Shown: positions 17,117 through 26,015, counted from the first letter of the stretch. The stretch: 29,690 nucleotides of DNA from Phycisphaerales bacterium UBA1926 (GCA_002337215.1 DDFO01000017.1:328-30017); one strand, 5' to 3'. Made by a program: numbers and translations. The notes: a model not told the origin generated them from the letters alone.

Positions 17117-19636
17117 TCAGTCCCCGGCTTCGTCCTCAGCCGCGAGATCGTTCCTCGCCCGCACGCGAGCGAGCGCCTCGCGGGTTTTCCGCGAGGGGCC
17201 CGCGTCCGGGCCGATGGTCCGTTCAAGGTCGTCGAGCGACCGGGAGAGCAAGGCCTCTGCCTCGGCGTCCCGGCCAGGGTCGCCGAGATCCATGATCGAT
17301 TCACCGAGCGCCGATCGCGCGATCGCCGTGGTGAGGTGCGGCCCCCCAAGAACACGGATCGAATCGTCAACGACGCGCCGAAGGATGCCAGCCGCCTCCT
17401 CAGCCCGGCCGCCACGACTCAAAAAAACACCAAGGTTCAGCCGGGTGGAAATCGTGTCCGGGTGATCGACGCCCAACGCGCCCTCCTGCATCGCGAGCAC
17501 CGCCCTGTAGTCTGCCTCGGCCTCCGCTTTCAGACCCGCGCGTTCCTTCGCGACCGCCGCGTTCATCCGGGCCTTCAGCGTGTGCGCGTGCGTCGGGCCA
17601 TAGATCTGCTCGGCGACCTCGGTCGTCCGCGAATACCACCGGTTCGCTGACTCATGATCGCCCGCTCGGCTGCTGAGGATCGCCATCGTGTTCAGCGTCA
17701 CCGAGACCGCAGGCGTGGGGTCTCGGCGATCGATCACTGCCTCCGCGGAAGGACGGAGCAGGTCCAGAGCGCCCGCGTAGTCCCCGGCTTCCGCACCGAT
17801 GATCGCACGCTTGTTGACATTATGAAGAAGGTCGTCATCACCCGGCTCCAGATGCGACGTGAGGATCGCCGACGCCGCGTCGAGCCGCGGAGCGGCCTCG
17901 CCGAGACGACCCTGAGCGAGGAGAATGCCGCCCATCGCGTCGAGCGCTTGCCCGACGGCGAAATGGTCCTCCCCGAGCGTCGTCGTTCGGATCTCGATCA
18001 CGCGTTCCATCCGCGAACTCGCGTCATCGAAACGCGCCTGTTCGCTGTCGATCACAGCGAGCCCGAACAGCGTGTCCGCCATCTCCGTCGAATCGCCCTT
18101 GCCCAGCCGATCCCAAAGTTCTTCCGCCGCCGATAGATGGTCCACCGCCCGGTCCGTCGAACCGATCGCCGCGTACACCGAGCCGACCCGATGCTCGAGC
18201 GGCGCGCGCACCGCGTCGATATCGACTGTTCCACCGCGGAGCCGATCGTGCGCGCGGTCAAGGACCTCCGTGAGCAGCCCGGTATCCCGCCCGCGAGCGT
18301 TCGCGGGGTCGATGGTGCGCAGCATGTCGTCGAGAAAGAGCCCCACCTGCTCTGCGATCACACGATGGTCGTGCTCGGCACGCACGGCATCCGACGCTCG
18401 CTGATACGCCGACGCAACAAAGATCCCAGCGCCGATCAGCGTCAGAGACACCACCGCGGCGACGCCCGTCGCGAGCGGATGGCGACGCAAGAACATCGCT
18501 GAGCTGTACCGGGCCGACGGCTCCCTCGCGAGGATCGGTCGGCGCGTCCGAAACCGGCGCACGTCCTCCATGAGCCGGTCGGCGCTGGAGTACCGCTCCC
18601 GCGGGTCCTTCTGAATCGCGCGCCGGACGATCAGATCGAGATCCCCGCGGAGGCGCAGCGCCCACCGGCTCGCCCCCGCGTCGTCCATCGCCGCCCGGCT
18701 GGGAGGCGTCGGATCGGTCTCGCACACAACCCGCTCGGCCTCGGCCCGTGATCCCGAAACCCGATAGGGGCGAGAACCTGTGACCATCTCGTAGAGCAGC
18801 AGCCCAAGCCCATACACATCCGTCGCCTGGGTGATCTCCTCGCCGCGGATCTGTTCCGGCGCGGCGTACTGCGGCGTGAGCGGGCGGTTGCCCGCCTGCG
18901 TCAGATCCTCGGCCGTGTCATTCAGAAGTTTCGCGATCCCGAAGTCGAGGAGCTTGGGAGTCCCATCATGGGTCACGAGCACGTTCGCCGGCTTGAGGTC
19001 ACGGTGCACCACCATGCGTGCATGCGCATACCGGACCGCATCGGCGACGCGCTCGAACAACGCCAGCCGCTCATCGAGACCGAGCCGCTCCACGGCGACG
19101 TCGAGGCGTTCCCCATCGACGTGCTCCATGACGAAGTACGGCACACCGTCCTCGCCGACCCCGCCATCAAGAATGCGGGCGATCGAAGGGTGCTCGAGCT
19201 TCGCGAGCAGCCGACGCTCGATCCGGAACCGCTCTCTGGCCTCCTGCGTCGTGAGATCAGCGGGCAGGACCTTGACCGCGACCGTCTGCTCGTACAGCCC
19301 GTCCGCGCGCCGCGCCCGGTAGACCCGGCCCATCCCTCCCGATGCGATGGGCTCCAGAATCTCATACACACCCAGCCGCGCACCCAGCAGCGGATCGGGC
19401 CCCGAATCCTCGCTCGGTGCGAACGCCTCCGCCGGATCATGCTCGAGGAACCCCATCGCCGAACCCGAGGCCTTCCCGAGGGACTCCGCCAGCGCAAGCG
19501 CCTGAGGCGAATCGGAAAGGTACTCGCGGATCAGCCGCTCACGCTCGCCCGCGGGCTCGTCGCCGAACTCGTCCATCGCACGGAACACCCGCTCCCATGC
19601 CTCGCTCCGCGCGGTACCGGTCCGCTCATCGTGCAT
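17117..19636 (-). CDS. Membrane Ser/Thr protein kinase with C-terminal TPR repeats
   Basis: This is an 839-residue kinase. I chose ATG 19636, which has a CGGAG site upstream and overlaps the sigma factor gene by 11 bases; a longer frame to 19792 would run through that gene. About residues 90-350 are a Hanks-type kinase domain with a glycine-rich loop (ASGGMGRVYRA), K122 in VAVK, H211-R-D213-L-K-P-A-N, D231-F-G and an APEQ segment, all intact. One membrane span lies at about 383-405. The extracytoplasmic part, about 410-839, is a series of TPR-like helical repeats (A/L-rich pairs such as YAGALDLLRPSAEAVI and AEADYRAVLAMQEGALG). An ECF sigma factor next to a kinase of this build is a known planctomycete arrangement, in which the kinase probably controls the sigma factor (family-based inference). 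Confidence 0.9.
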   Translation of the reverse strand: MHDERTGTARSEAWERVFRAMDEFGDEPAGERERLIREYLSDSPQALALAESLGKASGSAMGFLEHDPAEAFAPSEDSGPDPLLGARLGVYEILEPIASGGMGRVYRARRADGLYEQTVAVKVLPADLTTQEARERFRIERRLLAKLEHPSIARILDGGVGEDGVPYFVMEHVDGERLDVAVERLGLDERLALFERVADAVRYAHARMVVHRDLKPANVLVTHDGTPKLLDFGIAKLLNDTAEDLTQAGNRPLTPQYAAPEQIRGEEITQATDVYGLGLLLYEMVTGSRPYRVSGSRAEAERVVCETDPTPPSRAAMDDAGASRWALRLRGDLDLIVRRAIQKDPRERYSSADRLMEDVRRFRTRRPILAREPSARYSSAMFLRRHPLATGVAAVVSLTLIGAGIFVASAYQRASDAVRAEHDHRVIAEQVGLFLDDMLRTIDPANARGRDTGLLTEVLDRAHDRLRGGTVDIDAVRAPLEHRVGSVYAAIGSTDRAVDHLSAAEELWDRLGKGDSTEMADTLFGLAVIDSEQARFDDASSRMERVIEIRTTTLGEDHFAVGQALDAMGGILLAQGRLGEAAPRLDAASAILTSHLEPGDDDLLHNVNKRAIIGAEAGDYAGALDLLRPSAEAVIDRRDPTPAVSVTLNTMAILSSRAGDHESANRWYSRTTEVAEQIYGPTHAHTLKARMNAAVAKERAGLKAEAEADYRAVLAMQEGALGVDHPDTISTRLNLGVFLSRGGRAEEAAGILRRVVDDSIRVLGGPHLTTAIARSALGESIMDLGDPGRDAEAEALLSRSLDDLERTIGPDAGPSRKTREALARVRARNDLAAEDEAGD

Positions 19637-20216
19637 CACTGTCTCCGATCCCGCCGCCATCCCCCGCGGCGCTGAGTTCAAGGAGCAGCCAGGCGCGGGC
19701 GGAGTCCCAGTCACGCTTGATCGTCGCGGGCGAGACGTCGAGCATCCGCGCGGCACCTTCCACGCCGAGACCTCCGAAGTACCGCAACTCAACGACCTTT
19801 GCCCGGCGTGGGCTGATGTCCTCCAGCCGCGTCAGCGCGTCGTCGAGATCCACAAGGTCGAGCAGGGTTGGGTCCACCGCGAGATCGCCCGGATCGATCG
19901 CGACCCGACGCCGACCACCACCCCGCTTGAGGCGGCGCCGGTGCCTGGCGTGGTCCACCAGGATGCGGCGCATCGTGTTCGCGGCAACCCCGTAAAAATA
20001 GGTCTGGTCGTCCCAACCCGCAGACCCCTGGTCGATCAGCCGCATGTATGCCTCGTGCACGAGCGCTGTCGGCTGCAGCGTGTGGTCCGCACGCTCATGA
20101 CCCAGAAACGAGCCCGCGAGCCTCCGCAGTTCGTCGTAGACGACCCCGAACAGACGGTCGGCGGCGCTCGCGTCCCCTCCGCGGCCCGCCCGCAACAGCA
20201 CTGTCGCCTCCGTCAT
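19626..20216 (-). CDS. ECF-type sigma factor, kinase-linked (TIGR02999-like)
   Basis: This is a 196-residue protein. ATG 20216 is preferred over an upstream in-frame start at 20249 because the family begins close to it. Region 2 contains ADRLFGVVYDELRRLA and HTLQPTALVHEAYMRL, typical of the planctomycete ECF subfamily linked to kinases. Region 4 has a helix-turn-helix: LGVEGAARMLDVSPATIKRDWDSARAWLLLEL. It directs RNA polymerase to a specific promoter set. No anti-sigma gene is present, and the adjacent kinase overlaps its end by 11 bases, so phosphorylation is the likely control route. Its targets are unknown. Confidence 0.9.
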   Translation of the reverse strand: MTEATVLLRAGRGGDASAADRLFGVVYDELRRLAGSFLGHERADHTLQPTALVHEAYMRLIDQGSAGWDDQTYFYGVAANTMRRILVDHARHRRRLKRGGGRRRVAIDPGDLAVDPTLLDLVDLDDALTRLEDISPRRAKVVELRYFGGLGVEGAARMLDVSPATIKRDWDSARAWLLLELSAAGDGGGIGDSDAR

Positions 20217-20420
20217 ACCGCTCACACGCAGACTCCATGTACAAACCAACCGCCAGCCACCATCCGACAGCCTACACGCAACGCCGGGCCTCTTAAGTTT
20301 TTTTCACACCACATGAGCCCGGTGAACGCCGGTTGTCGCCAGGTGTCCCGAGATCGTTCAGCGGATCAGCGGGCGTGTGTCCCGAAGAAACCGCTGGCCC
20401 AGACTGAATCGGAGTACACC

Positions 20421-22094
20421 ATGATCCGCGATACACGTGTTCGCAAGCTCACCGCCGTCATGCTCGCCGCGCTCGCAGGCACCGCCGCCGCCTTCGATGT
20501 TGAGTTCACATACCAGGGCTACATGGAAGACAACGGCGCCGCGGTCGAGGGGCCGAGCGATGTCCCCGTCGTCTTCCAGCTCCACACCAGCCCGACACTC
20601 GACCAGCCGGTCGGCGGACCCGTCACCAAGAACCCAGGCGAGATCGATTTCTCGGACGGCCTCTTCTCCGCCGATCTCGAGTTCGATGTCGCCGCCTTCG
20701 ACGGCTCGCAACTCTGGCTCGAAGTCATCATCGATGGGAACACCCTCGCCCCGCGTCAGAAAGTGACCGCCGCGCCCTTCTCGCTCGCGACCCGAGGCCT
20801 GACCGTCACCGATGCCGGCGATGTCGGCATCGGCATCAGCGACCCGCAGAACAAGCTCCACGTCGATGGGTCCGTCCGCGCCGGAGGCTTCCGCGCGATC
20901 GGGGGACCGAACAGCATGAGCTTCTTCAACCCGAACGGCGAGACCGCGTCCTTCTTTTTGGCATGGCAAGACGACGTTCCACGCCTCCGTGTCGGAGGGA
21001 GCGGCCCCGGCTCGAACGGCGGGTTCGACATCCAACGCATCGGCGACGCCACACTCCTCCGCATCGACGGAGACGGGAACCTCGGCATCAAAGAGAAGAA
21101 CCCCAATCTCCGCCTCACCATCGACCAGCAGGGCCTGGGCATCAACAACCCCAGCTCGCAGACTCTCACGTTCCACACCAACAACGCCGAACGCATGCGG
21201 CTCACATCAAGCGGGCTGCTCGGCGTCAACACCTCATCCCCGATGACACTCCTCGACGTCGACGCGACCGATTACGTGCTGCCCGCGAACGCCGACGGCG
21301 CCGCCGAGTTCTTCTATTCAACGGGCCTTCCCTTCCCCGGCGCGGCGCCGGACACCGACAAATCAACGGTGGACATCGTCCGACTTGGGGGGCTCTCCGG
21401 AACCAGCGCGCTCGACGTCTACGCCGAAGAGGCCCGCGCTGCCAAGTTCGTCAGCGATGAATCCGTGTCGCCCACCGTCGAGATCCAGAACCTCCAGGCC
21501 GCCACGGCGCTCAAGCTCCTGTCGTTCTCGGGCAACGGCCCGATTCTGGATATCGAGATCCCCGGGCCGGGAACCTTCAACTCCGACTACGCCGTCTTCC
21601 GCAACTCGGGAGGCAACCAGGCGCGCATCGATCGAAACGGACGCGGCTACTTCAACGGCGGCACCCAGACAGGCGGCGCCGACGTCGCGGAGTGGTTCGC
21701 CGTCGAGGGCGAAGCCGCGCAGTATGAACCGGGCGACCTGCTCGTCATCTCCACCGAGTCGGACCGGACCGTCACCCGATCCGCGGAGCCCTACAGCACG
21801 CTCGTCTCGGGTGTGCACGCGACCAGGCCCGGCGTGCTCCTCACCGAGCGCCACGTCGACGCCGACCACTCCGACATGGTGCCCATGGGCGTCATCGGCG
21901 TGATCCCGACCAAGGTTTCAGCAGAGAACGGACCCATTCGCAGGGGCGATCTGCTCGTCTCGTCGAGCACGCCGGGGCACGCCATGCTCGGCACCGACCG
22001 AAGCAAGATGCTCGGCGCGATCATCGGCAAAGCCCTCGAAGACTTCGATCAGGCAGGCACAGGCGTCATCCGCGTCATGGTCACCGCCCGCTGA
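20421..22094 (+). CDS. Secreted tail-fibre-like structural protein
   Basis: This is a 557-residue protein. ATG 20421 has a CGGAG site upstream and a signal peptide (IRDTRVRKLTAVMLAALAG..AAAF); longer frames from upstream are not supported. Residues 25-125 are a beta domain (FTYQGYMEDNG, ending APRQKVTAAPFSLATRG). The middle consists of short Gly/Asn/Asp-rich strand repeats such as VGIGISDPQNKLHVDGSV and LGVNTSSPMTLLDVDA, the pattern seen in phage tail fibres and trimeric surface fibres. The last 140 residues (GGADVAEWF to the end) form a compact domain with GVIPTKVSAENGPIRRGDLLV, found at the ends of many bacterial fibre-like proteins. No phage genes are nearby, so a cell-surface fibre is more likely. 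The ligand is unknown. Confidence 0.75.
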   Translation: MIRDTRVRKLTAVMLAALAGTAAAFDVEFTYQGYMEDNGAAVEGPSDVPVVFQLHTSPTLDQPVGGPVTKNPGEIDFSDGLFSADLEFDVAAFDGSQLWLEVIIDGNTLAPRQKVTAAPFSLATRGLTVTDAGDVGIGISDPQNKLHVDGSVRAGGFRAIGGPNSMSFFNPNGETASFFLAWQDDVPRLRVGGSGPGSNGGFDIQRIGDATLLRIDGDGNLGIKEKNPNLRLTIDQQGLGINNPSSQTLTFHTNNAERMRLTSSGLLGVNTSSPMTLLDVDATDYVLPANADGAAEFFYSTGLPFPGAAPDTDKSTVDIVRLGGLSGTSALDVYAEEARAAKFVSDESVSPTVEIQNLQAATALKLLSFSGNGPILDIEIPGPGTFNSDYAVFRNSGGNQARIDRNGRGYFNGGTQTGGADVAEWFAVEGEAAQYEPGDLLVISTESDRTVTRSAEPYSTLVSGVHATRPGVLLTERHVDADHSDMVPMGVIGVIPTKVSAENGPIRRGDLLVSSSTPGHAMLGTDRSKMLGAIIGKALEDFDQAGTGVIRVMVTAR

Positions 22095-22136
22095 TTGGCC
22101 CGAACGAACGAGCCCACACCGAAAGGAAGCACAGTG

Positions 22137-22553
22137 ATGCGCACGCAACACACGCCCAAACACCTTGCCGTGATCGCCCTCCTCGCGACGGCAGCAGCCG
22201 CGAGCCCCGAGATCCCCTGGTCGTCCATCGACGGAGGCGTCCAGACCATGACCGGCGCGGCGTACATCCTCACGGGAACCGTCGGCCAGCACGACGCAAC
22301 GCCGTCGCACTCCGCCGCCGGAACCTACACGCTGCGAGGCGGCTTCTGGCAGCCACCCATCGTCGCCACCGACGGAGGCTGCAACCCCGCCGACATCGCC
22401 GAGCCGTTCGGGACGCTCGACCTGGCGGACATCGCGGCGTTCGTGTCAGGCTTCACAACGATGGACCCGGCCGCCGATCTCGACGAAAACGGCGTCTTCG
22501 ACCTCAACGACATCGGCGCCTTCGTCGGTGCATTCACCGCGGGGTGCCCGTAA
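22137..22553 (+). CDS. Small secreted protein with single dockerin-like GC tag
   Basis: This is a 138-residue protein. An AAAGGA site (22122-22127) precedes GTG 22134 and ATG 22137; I take the ATG, but the GTG fits almost as well. The signal peptide (HLAVIALLATAAAA) is followed by a short domain (WSSIDGGVQTMTGAAYILTGTVGQHD) of unknown type that resembles the N-terminal part of many planctomycete tagged proteins. The tail is CNPADIAEPFGTLDLADIAAFVSGF and DLDENGVFDLNDIGAFVGAFTAGCP. Here the second half keeps the D-L-D-E-N-G-V-F-D calcium-loop pattern and the first half has the AEPFGT variant. It follows the fibre-like gene by 42 bases on the same strand and may be co-transcribed with it. Confidence 0.75.
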   Translation: MRTQHTPKHLAVIALLATAAAASPEIPWSSIDGGVQTMTGAAYILTGTVGQHDATPSHSAAGTYTLRGGFWQPPIVATDGGCNPADIAEPFGTLDLADIAAFVSGFTTMDPAADLDENGVFDLNDIGAFVGAFTAGCP

Positions 22554-22560
22554 CACAACC

Positions 22561-22596
22561 GGTTCCGGCGTGCCGAAAGGCGGGCCGGAGCCATTT
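22561..22596 (+). terminator. Probable terminator hairpin after the small tagged protein
   Basis: GGTTCCGGC (22561-22569) pairs with GCCGGAGCC (22584-22592) with one G-U pair. Inside sits a GCC-GAAA-GGC mini-hairpin. A weak T stretch (ATTTCT) follows, so termination may be imperfect. Confidence 0.55.
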
Positions 22597-22667
22597 CTAC
22601 GAACACTTGCTCACGCCTCATAGGCGCCAAACCTCGGCCCGATCGATCCAAGATCCGCGTCCGTCAA

Positions 22668-22753
22668 TGGGCCCGGTGGGACTTGAACCCACACTGGGGT
22701 TACCCCCAAGCGGATTTTAAATCCGCCGCGTCTGCCAATTCCGCCACTCCGGC
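22668..22753 (-). tRNA. tRNA-Leu (anticodon UAA), acceptor stem mispaired
   Basis: This is an 86-nt class II tRNA read on the minus strand. The D arm (GCG/CGC), the anticodon stem GCGGA/TCCGC with loop TTTAAAA (anticodon TAA at 22717-22719), the long variable arm TGGGG/CCCCA with a GTAA loop and the T arm GTGGG-TTCAAGT-CCCAC are all well formed. The acceptor does not fit: the 5' strand reads GCCGGAG but the 3' strand reads CGGGCCC then A73, giving only the first and last pairs. A shifted pairing GGCCGG with CCGG(G)CC, with a bulge, is possible. No CCA is encoded at the standard position. It may be a functional variant or a degenerate or recombined copy; the core makes the Leu(UAA) identity sure. 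Confidence 0.82.
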
Positions 22754-22908
22754 CAAGGCTGGTGACCACTCTAGCACGGGTTTTCGGCCCCGGGGGCACC
22801 CCGCCTTCCGACAGAGCACCGACCTAGACTTTCCGCTTGCCACGCCGGGACGGAGACGCGCGCACCAGGCGGCGTGGAGGATACGCAAACAGCGCGGAGT
22901 ATTGATCC

Positions 22909-24282
22909 ATGGCAACCGCCACTGAAAGCAAGAACAAGGTCACCATCACCGAAGACGGCCCGAGCCGCAAGAAGATCGAGATCGAGGTCCCCGCCGAAGT
23001 CGTCGATGAGAAGCTCACTGGCTCGCTCGACACCCTCGCCGCCGAGGCGGAACTCCCCGGCTTCCGCAAGGGCCGGGCACCCAAACGCCTTCTCGAGAAG
23101 AAGTTCTCAGACCTCATCAGCCGCGAGGCGAAAAGCGAGCTGATCACCAGCGCCTATTCGCAGGCCGTCGAGGAGAACGAGCTCAAGGTCATCGGCGACC
23201 CGATCGCCGAGGGCGTCGAAGACATCGAAGTCGAGACCGGCAAGCCGCTCAAGTTCACGTTCGCGGTCGAGGTCCTCCCCGAGTTCGAGCTGCCCGGGCT
23301 CGAAGGCATCGAGGTCGCCAAGCCCCTGCTCGAGGTCACCGACGAGCAGGTCGACGGCGAACTCGAGAAACTCGCGATCAACGAGGGCGACCTCGAGCAG
23401 CGCGACGAGCCCGAGGCGGGCGATTACCTCACCGGTCATGGCATCATGACCGATAGCGCCAAGGACGGCGAAGAGTTTTACAACATCGAGGGCGCCGTCG
23501 TCCGCGTCCCGGCCAAGGAAGACGAAGGCCGGGGCATGGTCCTGGGTGTCGTCGTCGAGGACTTCGAGAAGCAGCTCGGCATGCCCAAGCCGGGCGAGAC
23601 CGCGACCATCAAGGTCAAGGGGCCCCAGAACCACGAGCGGGAGGACATCCGCGGCAAGGATCTCGTCGTCACCTTCAAGGTCGACCGCGTGGACCGCATC
23701 GTCCCCGCCCCGATGGCGGACGTCGTCGCCAAGCTCGGCTACGAGTCTGAGGAAGAAGTCCGCGAGATGTTCAAGACCCGTCTTGGTCAGCGCGTCCTGA
23801 TCAACCAGCAGGCCGCGATGCGTCAGCAGGTCGCCGACCATCTGCTCGACAACGTCACCATGGATCTCCCCGAGCGCCTCACCGCGGGCCAGGCGGAGCG
23901 GCTCATGCACCGCCAGCGCGTCGAGATGATGTACCAGGGCATCGACGAGATGGTCATCGAGCAGCGGATCGCCGAGATGCGCGATTCGTCGAGCGAGCAG
24001 GCCGCCAAGGAGCTCAAGCTCAGCTTCATTCTGGGCAAGGCCGCCGAGGATCTCGAGGTCCGCGTCGAGGAGGCAGAGGTCAACGGGCGAATCGCCCAGA
24101 TGGCAGCCGAACGCGGCGCCCGCCCCGATCAGCTCCGCCAGCAGCTGATCCAGTCCAACCAGGTCGGCGCCGTGGTCCAGCAGATCCGCGAGCACAAGAC
24201 CATCGACGCGATCATCGCCAAGGCGAAGGTCGAGGAGATGTCGGCCGAGGACTTCAAGAAGAAGTTCGCCAAGGACGACTGA
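22909..24282 (+). CDS. tig: Trigger factor (ribosome-associated chaperone, peptidyl-prolyl isomerase)
   Basis: This is a 457-residue protein. Trigger factor binds ribosomes near the exit tunnel and helps nascent chains fold. The ribosome-binding signature is present at G51-F-R-K-G-R-A-P (51-58), followed by a KRLLEKKF helix. A FKBP-like isomerase region lies at about 165-255 (GDYLTGHGIMTDS, GKDLVVTFKVDRV). The long helical C-terminal arms follow, ending with a charged K/D-rich tail (SAEDFKKKFAKDD). Length is close to the usual 430-450 residues. In many bacteria tig precedes clpP/clpX; here it is followed by a strong terminator and an opposite-strand gene, so it is alone. Several residues of the isomerase domain look poorly conserved, so its isomerase activity is less certain than its chaperone role. 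Confidence 0.93.
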   Translation: MATATESKNKVTITEDGPSRKKIEIEVPAEVVDEKLTGSLDTLAAEAELPGFRKGRAPKRLLEKKFSDLISREAKSELITSAYSQAVEENELKVIGDPIAEGVEDIEVETGKPLKFTFAVEVLPEFELPGLEGIEVAKPLLEVTDEQVDGELEKLAINEGDLEQRDEPEAGDYLTGHGIMTDSAKDGEEFYNIEGAVVRVPAKEDEGRGMVLGVVVEDFEKQLGMPKPGETATIKVKGPQNHEREDIRGKDLVVTFKVDRVDRIVPAPMADVVAKLGYESEEEVREMFKTRLGQRVLINQQAAMRQQVADHLLDNVTMDLPERLTAGQAERLMHRQRVEMMYQGIDEMVIEQRIAEMRDSSSEQAAKELKLSFILGKAAEDLEVRVEEAEVNGRIAQMAAERGARPDQLRQQLIQSNQVGAVVQQIREHKTIDAIIAKAKVEEMSAEDFKKKFAKDD

Positions 24283-24315
24283 TCTGTAACGGATTGAATC
24301 CAGTATCCCAGCGAG

Positions 24316-24340
24316 CCCCCGGCGCAAGCCGGGGGTTTTT
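24316..24340 (+). terminator. Intrinsic terminator of the trigger factor gene
   Basis: CCCCCGGC (24316-24323) pairs with GCCGGGGG (24328-24335) around a GCAA tetraloop and is followed by TTTTT (24336-24340). The final T bases overlap the stop of the opposite-strand trpA gene. Confidence 0.92.
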
Positions 24341-25139
24341 ATTCGCTCGACTGCGCTCCGAGCCCGGCCGCGAGTTCCCGTAAGAACCCCTCAGCCTCGC
24401 CCGCGGGGTCCTCTACGCCACTCACCCGCCGGACTAGGGCACTCCCCACGATCGCCGCGTCCGCGTGCTCCACGACCGCCCGGACATGGTCGGGCGTCGA
24501 GATCCCAAACCCGCACGCGATCGGTGTCTCTGTCACTTCACGCAGAGCCGCGACCCGGCCCGCGATTTCCGGTGCATTCTTCTGCTCACCCGTGATCCCG
24601 GCTCGTGCGATCAGGTACACAAACCCCGTGCACCGTTTCGCGATCTCGAACGCCCGCTCCTTTGGCGTCGTGGGGGCGATCAGCAGGCTCAGCACGAGCC
24701 CGTTCGCCTCGCACGCGTCATGGATGGCCTTTGATTCCTCCCAGGGCGAATCGGGCACGATCAGCCCATCAAAGCCCGCGTCTTTCGCCTGCTCACAGAA
24801 CCGCTCGGGTCCACCCACACCGTTGACGATCGAAACGCTCACCATTGCGACGAGTCCCAGCGAGACCCGCTCCCGCACGGCCTTTACTTGCTCGAAGACC
24901 TGTTCGACCGTCACCCCTGCCGTCAGCGCCTCGTGCATCGCCGACGCAATCACAGGCCCGTCCGCGATCGGGTCCGAGTAGGGGATCCCGACCTCGACAA
25001 CGCTCGCCCCCGCCCGCTCGGCCGCCTCGATCATCGCCCCGGTCGCAGCGAGCGAGGGATGCCCGCCGCACACAAACGGCATCAGCGCCTTCTTACCCTC
25101 AGCTCGAAGCGTCTCAAAGATCGAATCGATCCGGTTCAT
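24339..25139 (-). CDS. trpA: Tryptophan synthase alpha subunit
   Basis: This is a 266-residue TIM-barrel enzyme, the normal length. It splits indole-3-glycerol phosphate to indole and glyceraldehyde-3-phosphate; indole is channelled to the beta subunit. The catalytic residues match E. coli numbering: E49 in VVEVGIPYSDP and D60 in PIADGP. The phosphate-binding segments YLIARAGITG and CGFGIS are present. It starts at ATG 25139, 51 bases after the end of the methionine aminopeptidase gene, and they probably share a transcript. trpB and other trp genes are absent from the window, so the pathway is split in this genome or lies elsewhere. The gene ends inside the bidirectional zone of the trigger factor terminator. 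Confidence 0.95.
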   Translation of the reverse strand: MNRIDSIFETLRAEGKKALMPFVCGGHPSLAATGAMIEAAERAGASVVEVGIPYSDPIADGPVIASAMHEALTAGVTVEQVFEQVKAVRERVSLGLVAMVSVSIVNGVGGPERFCEQAKDAGFDGLIVPDSPWEESKAIHDACEANGLVLSLLIAPTTPKERAFEIAKRCTGFVYLIARAGITGEQKNAPEIAGRVAALREVTETPIACGFGISTPDHVRAVVEHADAAIVGSALVRRVSGVEDPAGEAEGFLRELAAGLGAQSSE

Positions 25140-25190
25140 TGCAATACATCCCCAATGTCAGTCTCAGACGGATCGACGATGAACAGTCAG

Positions 25191-26015
25191 TCACCGATCG
25201 ATCACGTCCGGCAGATCATCCAGCCCCTCGGTCATCACCCGCGGCCCATCTTCGGTGATCAGCACGTCGTGCTCATGGTGCGACGACAGCGATCCATCGG
25301 CCGAGAAAATCGGCCAGGTCCCCGGCGCCTGTGAGACCGTCCCCGTCCCGATCGCGATCATGGGCTCGAGCGCGACCAGCACGCCCGGCTCGCAGGGACG
25401 GTCCGAATCGGGCCATTCCCCCGGGTACGTCGGCAACACGTTGCTCACGAACGGCGGCGTGTGCAGTTTTCGACCGTACCCGTGCCCGCCGAGCCCGCGG
25501 ACGAGGTGCAAGCCCTGCTCGCCTTCGACGTGCCCCTGCACCGCCTTCGCCCAGTCCTTGTACGTGTTCCCCGGTCGCAGCTGCTCGATCCCGAGCCGGA
25601 GCGAGTTCTTCCCCGCGTCGAGCAACTTCCGGACCTCGGGGGCTGGTTCCCCGAACGAGTACGTCCACGCCGCGTCCCCGATCCACCCGCGGAATGACAC
25701 ACCGATGTCGATCTTGAGCACATCGCCAGGCTTCATGGGCGCTTCGTAATAGCCCGCCGTCCCGTGGACAACGCACTCGTTCACGCTCAGGCACGCCTGC
25801 GAGGGAAACGGGGGCAGCCCGCCCGGCCGATACCCCTTGAAGCACGATTTGCACCGCATCGCATCAAGAGTTTCACCGACAAACCGATCGATCTGCGCCA
25901 GCGTCTGGCCGACCGCGAGAAAGTCCACGAGCCGCTTGTGCACGTCGACGACCTTCTGGGCCGCAGCGTACGCCTGCTCGGCTTCGTCCGAATTGATTCT
26001 GGGCGGCTTCCGCAT
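25191..26015 (-). CDS. map: Methionine aminopeptidase type I
   Basis: This is a 274-residue enzyme. It removes the first Met from new proteins. The five metal ligands are in place: D103 (KIDIG), D114 (IGDAAW), H178 (GLGGHGYGR), E217 (VALEPM) and E248 (HHEHDV); H84 (VVHG) matches the active-site His. I chose ATG 26015. An upstream in-frame GTG at 26042 would add nine residues, and neither start has a strong ribosome-binding site. The segment CKSCFKGYRPGGLPPF before the active site is a little longer than in the E. coli enzyme. The divergent lipid-kinase gene starts 50 bases away, so the two share a short promoter region. It precedes trpA on the same strand. Confidence 0.93.
   Translation of the reverse strand: MRKPPRINSDEAEQAYAAAQKVVDVHKRLVDFLAVGQTLAQIDRFVGETLDAMRCKSCFKGYRPGGLPPFPSQACLSVNECVVHGTAGYYEAPMKPGDVLKIDIGVSFRGWIGDAAWTYSFGEPAPEVRKLLDAGKNSLRLGIEQLRPGNTYKDWAKAVQGHVEGEQGLHLVRGLGGHGYGRKLHTPPFVSNVLPTYPGEWPDSDRPCEPGVLVALEPMIAIGTGTVSQAPGTWPIFSADGSLSSHHEHDVLITEDGPRVMTEGLDDLPDVIDR

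Noticed and set aside
19637..19792. Upstream extension of the kinase to 19792
   Set aside because: It would run through the sigma factor's coding end in another frame; ATG 19636 has a ribosome-binding site.
22668..22672. Encoded CCA at the 3' end of the tRNA
   Set aside because: The CCA letters would leave no discriminator A in the standard alignment; A73 followed by TTG fits the T arm better.
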